From positions 310,001 to 374,000 of the forward strand of contig NZ_JAAOWU010000004.1 in NCBI RefSeq assembly GCF_013778505.1: 64,000 bases of DNA, read 5' to 3'. Shown here in pieces: positions 57,790 through 64,000 of this stretch (within the stretch, counting starts at the first letter, position 1; each line of letters opens with the position of its first letter). The position numbers and the translations under genes are program-made. This DNA comes from Pseudomonas sivasensis. GTDB taxonomy: Bacteria; Pseudomonadota; Gammaproteobacteria; Pseudomonadales; Pseudomonadaceae. Below the pieces are notes generated by a model. That model did not search any database. It had not been told where the DNA came from and saw only the letters and a list, made by a program, of their open reading frames with translations.

Positions 57790-57807
57790 TCCTTGTAAAA
57801 TCAAGGA
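57790..57807 (-). terminator. Hairpin after the 4.5S RNA gene
   Basis: On the minus strand TCCTTG and CAAGGA form a perfect 6-bp stem with a six-base loop, followed by a weak T-rich run (TTTCTC). It is eleven bases beyond the RNA 3' end and lies on island DNA, so the island seems to supply a new terminator for ffs. Confidence 0.55.
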
Positions 57808-57818
57808 CTTAGAGATAG

Positions 57819-57930
57819 GTGGTAACCCCACCAGCCACACCCCGGCACACAATGTTCCCGCTGTGGCTGCTGCCTTCCGGCTCTGACCAGGTTCACGGGT
57901 AATCGTTGCGGGGGGACCGATGGGGTCACC
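57819..57930 (-). ncRNA. ffs: 4.5S RNA (signal recognition particle RNA)
   Basis: This is the RNA scaffold that binds Ffh to form the signal recognition particle. The minus strand holds the conserved apical domain GGTCAGAGCCGGAAGGCAGC (57869-57888), the Ffh-binding loop. The 5' end GGTGACCCCA (57930-57921) pairs along ten bases with the 3' end TGGGGTTACC (57830-57821), counting G-U pairs, so the full rod is present. Length is about 110-112 bases. Its 3' half from 57824 is the attachment core; the 3'-most bases come from the island but restore pairing, so function should be kept. A promoter lies upstream at 57963-57990. Confidence 0.9.
57824..57888. repeat. Right 65-bp attachment repeat (attR)
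   Basis: This block is identical to 51219-51283 and lies within the intact 4.5S RNA gene. Crossover inside it leaves a complete ffs on this side of the island. Confidence 0.93.
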
Positions 57931-57962
57931 ATAACGACGCCTGCCTCTCGGCAAGCGGGGCC

Positions 57963-57990
57963 ATTGTACCGATCTCATCGGAAGTTACAA
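57963..57990 (-). promoter_or_regulatory. Promoter of the 4.5S RNA gene
   Basis: On the minus strand TTGTAA (57990-57985) and TACAAT (57968-57963) are separated by 16 bases. The mature RNA 5' end is about 33 bases downstream, consistent with a short processed leader. This stretch is core genome. Confidence 0.62.
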
Positions 57991-58062
57991 CCGTTGGTGA
58001 CGGATTAAAAATATGAAGGGGTTCAAGCACTTGCCATGGCCATTAGCTTCCCCGCCATCCCC

Positions 58063-58150
58063 TGTGGGAGGGGGCTTGCCCCGATAGCGGACTGCCAGCC
58101 AATAAATCAGTGACTGACCCAACGCTATCGGGGGCAAGCCCCCTCCCACA
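58063..58150. repeat. REP pair between ffs and the metallopeptidase gene
   Basis: TGTGGGAGGGGGCTTGCCCC... (58063-58089) and its inverted partner (58123-58150) are nearly perfect complements with a 33-base spacer. Same class as 30434-30522 and 41007-41094. Confidence 0.87.
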
Positions 58151-58158
58151 TTGGTTCG

Positions 58159-59325
58159 TCATTGCGCCTGCAACACCTCATCCGCCCGGCCGCCCTCTTC
58201 CTGGATCACCAAGTGAATGAAGTGCAGCTTGGCGATCACCGCCGGTGGTAGCACGAACGGGTAGAAATCCGGCTGGCCCATGGCGCGCGACAGCTCATTG
58301 AGCATGCCCGCCAGTTCAATCCAGGCGTTAACGAACGACAGGAACGCAGGACCGCTGGGATGTTGGGGGTCGTAAAGCGTAGTAAGGGGGAACGGCTGGT
58401 AATCCAGGTCCATCTCGCGGGCGCTCATGCCAAAGCCTAGGGCAGTGTCGACGGCGTCCATCATGTGCAAGTAATGAGCCCAGGTTTCGGCCCAGTCTTC
58501 CCAAGGGTGCATGGTGGCGTAGGCGCTGACGCAAGTTTGCTGCCAGTCAGGACGCGGGCCGTTTTGGTAATGCTGGTCAAGGGCGTCGGCATAACTGGCG
58601 CGTTCGTCGCCGAACAGGGTGCGAAAGGAGTCCTGCCAGTGGGTATTGGCGATCAGGCGATCCCAATAATAGTGGCCGACCTCATGGCGAAAGTGACCGA
58701 GCAAGGTGCGGTAAGGCTCGCGCATCTGCACCCGGATTTTTTCGCGGTGGGCGTCGTCGGCTTCCTTGATGTCGAGGGTGATCAAGCCGTTCGAATGGCC
58801 TGTCATCGGGGCGTTGCCTTCCAGGTCGATGCCAACGAAATCGAAGGCCAGGCCGGTGTCTTCGTCAACGCTCTTGGGCACGACGCTCAGGCCCAGGCTG
58901 ATCAGTTGCGCCACCAACCGGCGCTTGGCGGTTTCTACCTTGCGCCAGCGCTCATGGTTTTCCGGGATCGACAGGTCGGGGATCGTGCGGTTGAGACTAC
59001 AGGCCACGCACAGCGGTGCGGTGCTGTGGGCCGGAATCAGCCAGTTGCAGGCGGCAGGCGTGCCAAGGTTGGCGCAGCGGCGAAAGGCGCCGGCGTCGAG
59101 GTTATCGTCCTGCAGCCAGGTGCCTTCGACGGGGCCGGGTTGCAGCGAGGACAAGCGACTTTGCCGGGGTTGATAGCCCAGCAGCGCTGCGCATGCCAGG
59201 CATTGGCTGTTGCGAAAGAATAGGGACTGGCCGCAACGACATTGCCAAACCTTGCTGTTGCGCGAGGATTCGGCCATGAACGGTGCGGCAATGCGCGAAC
59301 TGAGTTGCTCGAAGTAGCGGAACAT
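58159..59325 (-). CDS. Putative zinc-binding metallopeptidase with zinc ribbon
   Basis: This 388-residue protein has an N-terminal zinc ribbon (WQCRCGQSLFFRNSQCLAC, with Cys29, Cys31, Cys42, Cys45), a second cysteine pair (CVAC near 106-109), and a gluzincin-type motif HEVGH at 214-218 followed by acidic residues in the ADALDQHY and WEDWAETWAHYLH regions. This is the layout of the putative zinc peptidase family PF15887. Substrate is unknown. No signal peptide is seen, so it is probably cytoplasmic. It stands between the island and ligA. Confidence 0.82.
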   Translation of the reverse strand: MFRYFEQLSSRIAAPFMAESSRNSKVWQCRCGQSLFFRNSQCLACAALLGYQPRQSRLSSLQPGPVEGTWLQDDNLDAGAFRRCANLGTPAACNWLIPAHSTAPLCVACSLNRTIPDLSIPENHERWRKVETAKRRLVAQLISLGLSVVPKSVDEDTGLAFDFVGIDLEGNAPMTGHSNGLITLDIKEADDAHREKIRVQMREPYRTLLGHFRHEVGHYYWDRLIANTHWQDSFRTLFGDERASYADALDQHYQNGPRPDWQQTCVSAYATMHPWEDWAETWAHYLHMMDAVDTALGFGMSAREMDLDYQPFPLTTLYDPQHPSGPAFLSFVNAWIELAGMLNELSRAMGQPDFYPFVLPPAVIAKLHFIHLVIQEEGGRADEVLQAQ

Positions 59326-59400
59326 GGCGATCTCTTCCTGGGGTGACCAAGACTAGATCAATTCCCTTCGAAGATCGTTCCAAAAATGGGATGACATCCC

Positions 59401-59469
59401 TATAGGCGTCAGGCGTGCCGACGATGGCACTCCTTGGCGCGCGATCGCCGGCAAGCCGGACGCCTACAG
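59401..59469. repeat. REP-like inverted pair after ligA
   Basis: GATCGCCGGCAAGCCGGACG (from 59443) and a degenerate inverted partner at 59401-59426 form a pair of the GCCGGCAAGCCGGC class, close to the end of ligA. Confidence 0.65.
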
Positions 59470-59476
59470 GTGAGGG

Positions 59477-61885
<2,409 letters not shown>

Positions 61886-61933
61886 TCAAATGTTGGTGCG
61901 CTTAATTCTATCGACAACGCTTGAAGCCAAACC

Positions 61934-62797
61934 TCAGCGTTTCTGTGTCAGGGCGCGACGCTCGAATTCGACGATGCGCTGACGGTAGTGTTCGATGGTC
62001 TGGGCGGTCAGGACGCTACGTTGGTCGTCCTTCAGTTCGCCGTTCAACTCCTGGGACAGCTTGCGTGCTGCAGCCACCATCACATCGAACGCTTGTTTCG
62101 GGTGACGCGGGCCTGGCAGGCCAAGGAAGAAGCTCACCGCTGGAGTGCTGAACAGGTCGATGTCGTCCAGGTCGAAGGTGCCGGGCTTGACTGCGTTGGC
62201 CATGGAGAACAGCACTTCGCCGTTGCCTGCCATGCTTTCGTGGCGATGGAAAATATCCATCTCGCCAAAGCGCAGGCCGCTTTCGAGGATGTTCTGCAAC
62301 AGGGCCGGGCCTTTGAAGCCGGCGGCGTCGCGGCAGATCACGCTGATCACCAGCACTTCTTCAGCAGCAGGCTGATCGTTAACCGATTGGCGCGGCGCGT
62401 TCTTGCCAACGTTTTCGTCCGGGAAGTCATCGTCACGGCTGCTGAAACTCGGGCCTTCGTCGACGTCGAGGTTCAGGTCGCCCTGATGGGGCTCGGCCAC
62501 GGCGGCATTGGCGCGCTTGCCACGTTTGGAGGACGGTTCACGGGCTTCACGCAACGGCGCGCTCATCGACGGCAAGTCGTGCTCGTCCAGTTGCGGCTCT
62601 TTATGCGTGTCCAGCACACGGGGCGGCCCCAGCAGCTCGGCGCTGCCGTCGTCGTCAGGCAAGTTGGACAGGTTGCGGTCCAGACGGAATTTGAGCTTGC
62701 CCTTGCCACCGCGCATGCGGCGCCAGCCATCAAAAAGAATACCGGCAATGACAATAATGCCGATGACGATCAGCCACTCGCGCAGACCGATTTCCAT
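61934..62797 (-). CDS. zipA: Cell division protein ZipA
   Basis: ZipA anchors FtsZ to the inner membrane. The 287-residue product has one N-terminal membrane segment (about 7-23, [18 protein letters not shown]), a charged Pro/Asp-rich linker (about 30-140) and a C-terminal FtsZ-binding domain (about 148-280, with [19 protein letters not shown] and FHRHESMAG). The ATG at 62797 gives MEIGLREWL, the usual start. It lies between smc and ligA, the common gammaproteobacterial order. Confidence 0.94.
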   Translation of the reverse strand: MEIGLREWLIVIGIIVIAGILFDGWRRMRGGKGKLKFRLDRNLSNLPDDDGSAELLGPPRVLDTHKEPQLDEHDLPSMSAPLREAREPSSKRGKRANAAVAEPHQGDLNLDVDEGPSFSSRDDDFPDENVGKNAPRQSVNDQPAAEEVLVISVICRDAAGFKGPALLQNILESGLRFGEMDIFHRHESMAGNGEVLFSMANAVKPGTFDLDDIDLFSTPAVSFFLGLPGPRHPKQAFDVMVAAARKLSQELNGELKDDQRSVLTAQTIEHYRQRIVEFERRALTQKR

Positions 62798-63055
62798 GTA
62801 ATCCCGTGCCTCTAATAAAAAATGCTGAAAAATAAGGGGTTTAGCACCGTGCAAACCGCTTTAAAACGTGGCGCCAACTCTATGTTCTGACTGACGTTTT
62901 GCCCACGCACACGAAAAATTGACATTAAACTAGCACGACCAAAGATAACTTTACACCGTCTGTCAAAATGCCTTGAACAAATATGTCCATTTGCCACTTT
63001 CACTTGACCGGTAAATCACCTGACATCGCATGAAAACTATCTCTCATGGCGCAGC
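62798..63055. other. zipA-smc intergenic stretch
   Basis: About 260 AT-richer bases between smc and zipA. No gene or clear terminator is seen; it may carry a zipA promoter. Confidence 0.4.
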
Positions 63056-64000
63056 TCAGGATTCCACCATCGCCATCGCTTCTTCGACATCCACTGCGAC
63101 CAAACGCGAACAGCCCGGTTCATGCATCGTCACACCCATCAACTGATCAGCCATTTCCATGGCGATCTTGTTGTGGGTGATATAGATGAACTGCACGGTC
63201 TGGGACATCTCTTTGACCAGTCGTGCATAGCGTCCAACGTTAGCGTCATCCAATGGAGCGTCAACTTCGTCGAGCATACAGAACGGCGCCGGGTTCAATT
63301 TGAAGATGGCAAATACCAGGGCCAATGCGGTCAGGGCTTTTTCGCCGCCGGACAACAAATGAATGGTGCTGTTCTTCTTACCTGGAGGCCGCGCCATGAT
63401 CGTTACCCCTGTATCGAGTAGATCTTCGCCCGTCAGTTCCAAGTAAGCGCTGCCACCGCCGAAAACTTTCGGGAATAACGCCTGTAAACCGCTATTAATC
63501 TGATCAAAGGTATCTTTGAAGCGATTACGGGTTTCCTTGTCGATCTTGCGGATCACGTTTTCCAACGTATCCAGGGCTTCGACCAGGTCGGCGTCCTGGG
63601 CATCCAGATAACGTTTACGCTCGGACTGCTGCTGATATTCATCGATGGCCGCGAGGTTGATCGCGCCCAGGCGTTGGATACGTGCAGCAATCCGCTCAAG
63701 TTCTTCCTCGGCTTCTTTCTCGTTGGCCTGGGCGGTCAGGGTGTTGAGCACGCCGTGCAGGTCGTAGCCGTCTTCCAGCAATTGGTCTTGCAAGGTTTTG
63801 CGGCGCACGGTCAGGGCTTGCCACTCCATGCGCTGTTGTTCGAGTTGGCCGCGAATCAATTGGGATTGCTGCTCAGCCTGGGTTCGGCGTTTTTCCGCGT
63901 CGCGCAATTCGCGGTCGGCGTCTTCCAGGGCGATCTGCGCAGTCTTGAGTTCTTCGTCGACGGTCATGCGCTTGTCGAGCAATTCTTCGAGCTTGAGGCG
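63056..64000 (-). CDS. smc: Chromosome segregation ATPase SMC, C-terminal part
   Basis: The gene runs off the right edge of the window, so only its last 314 codons are here. They encode the end of the coiled coil and the C-terminal ATPase head, with the ABC-type signature [14 protein letters not shown] and Walker [17 protein letters not shown] condenses and helps segregate the chromosome. The order smc-zipA-ligA matches other pseudomonads. Confidence 0.95.
   Translation of the reverse strand, partial: RLKLEELLDKRMTVDEELKTAQIALEDADRELRDAEKRRTQAEQQSQLIRGQLEQQRMEWQALTVRRKTLQDQLLEDGYDLHGVLNTLTAQANEKEAEEELERIAARIQRLGAINLAAIDEYQQQSERKRYLDAQDADLVEALDTLENVIRKIDKETRNRFKDTFDQINSGLQALFPKVFGGGSAYLELTGEDLLDTGVTIMARPPGKKNSTIHLLSGGEKALTALALVFAIFKLNPAPFCMLDEVDAPLDDANVGRYARLVKEMSQTVQFIYITHNKIAMEMADQLMGVTMHEPGCSRLVAVDVEEAMAMVES

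Larger units (their letters stand above)
51219..57888. mobile_element. 6.6-kb integrative genomic island in the ffs gene
   Basis: Perfect 65-bp direct repeats of the ffs 3' half flank a tyrosine integrase (51452-52744), a regulated leader, an unknown DNA-binding-like protein, a hairpin array, three small or unknown genes, a serine recombinase and an HsdR-N-like nuclease. There is no recognisable replication, capsid or conjugation gene, so it may be a satellite of a phage, a minimal defence island or a remnant. The outer flanks (muramidase pair left, metallopeptidase and ligA right) are core genes. Confidence 0.88.

Overview
The window looks like chromosome from a fluorescent pseudomonad (Pseudomonas fluorescens complex). 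The evidence is gene content and order (two tandem cbb3 oxidase operons, ccoGHIS, hemN, anr, apt, recR-ybaB-dnaX, ligA-zipA-smc), high G+C third positions in the core genes, and many paired REP sequences of the GGGGGCTTGCCCC and GCCGGCAAGCCGGC types between genes. This is inferred from recognised families, not from a database search.

Region 1 (about 0.5-12.4 kb, mostly minus strand, AT-richer than the rest) is a surface polysaccharide locus. A leftward operon runs family 2 glycosyltransferase, rfbB, rfbD, rfbA, rfbC, wzm, wzt, then a 1306-residue fusion protein (sulfotransferase-like domain, coiled coil, WbsX-like domain, RgpF-like domain), and ends at a terminator at 1733-1776. It should make dTDP-L-rhamnose, build a rhamnose-containing chain and export it by an ABC transporter. 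A broken acyltransferase gene lies beyond it. Region 2 (13.3-17.5 kb, plus strand) is a Gtr-type glycan-modification cassette (polytopic membrane protein, GtrB, GtrA) followed by a FAD/NAD(P)-binding protein. An IS66-family element inactivated by amber codons and a frameshift (17.8-20.2 kb) and a decayed transporter gene close this accessory part.

Region 3 (21-39.7 kb) is a low-oxygen respiration block: aer, an alpha/beta hydrolase, ccoNOQP-1, ccoNOQP-2, ccoGHIS, a TauE/SafE-like protein, hemN, a small coiled-coil protein, anr and apt. ANR-box sequences precede ccoN2, ccoG and hemN. None was seen before ccoN1, which suggests one constitutive and one oxygen-regulated oxidase.

Region 4 (39.7-51 kb) is housekeeping and metabolism: acyl-CoA dehydrogenase, recR, a CurA-type reductase, ybaB, dnaX, a solute-binding protein, a DMT transporter, a LysR regulator and a DUF2167 protein. 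It ends in a muramidase gene tightly coupled to a periplasmic SH3-like protein, a possible effector-immunity pair.

Region 5 (51.2-57.9 kb) is a 6.6-kb genomic island inserted in the 4.5S (SRP) RNA gene ffs. Perfect 65-bp direct repeats of the ffs 3' half flank it. It carries a tyrosine integrase, a leader resembling C4-type phage antisense RNA, an unknown DNA-binding-like protein, a 460-bp non-coding array of about ten tiny perfect hairpins, small unknown genes, a serine recombinase and an HsdR-N-like nuclease. The hairpin array and the use of ffs as attachment site are the most unusual things here. Region 6 (58-64 kb) returns to core genome: a zinc metallopeptidase, ligA, zipA and the C-terminal third of smc, which runs off the end of the window.
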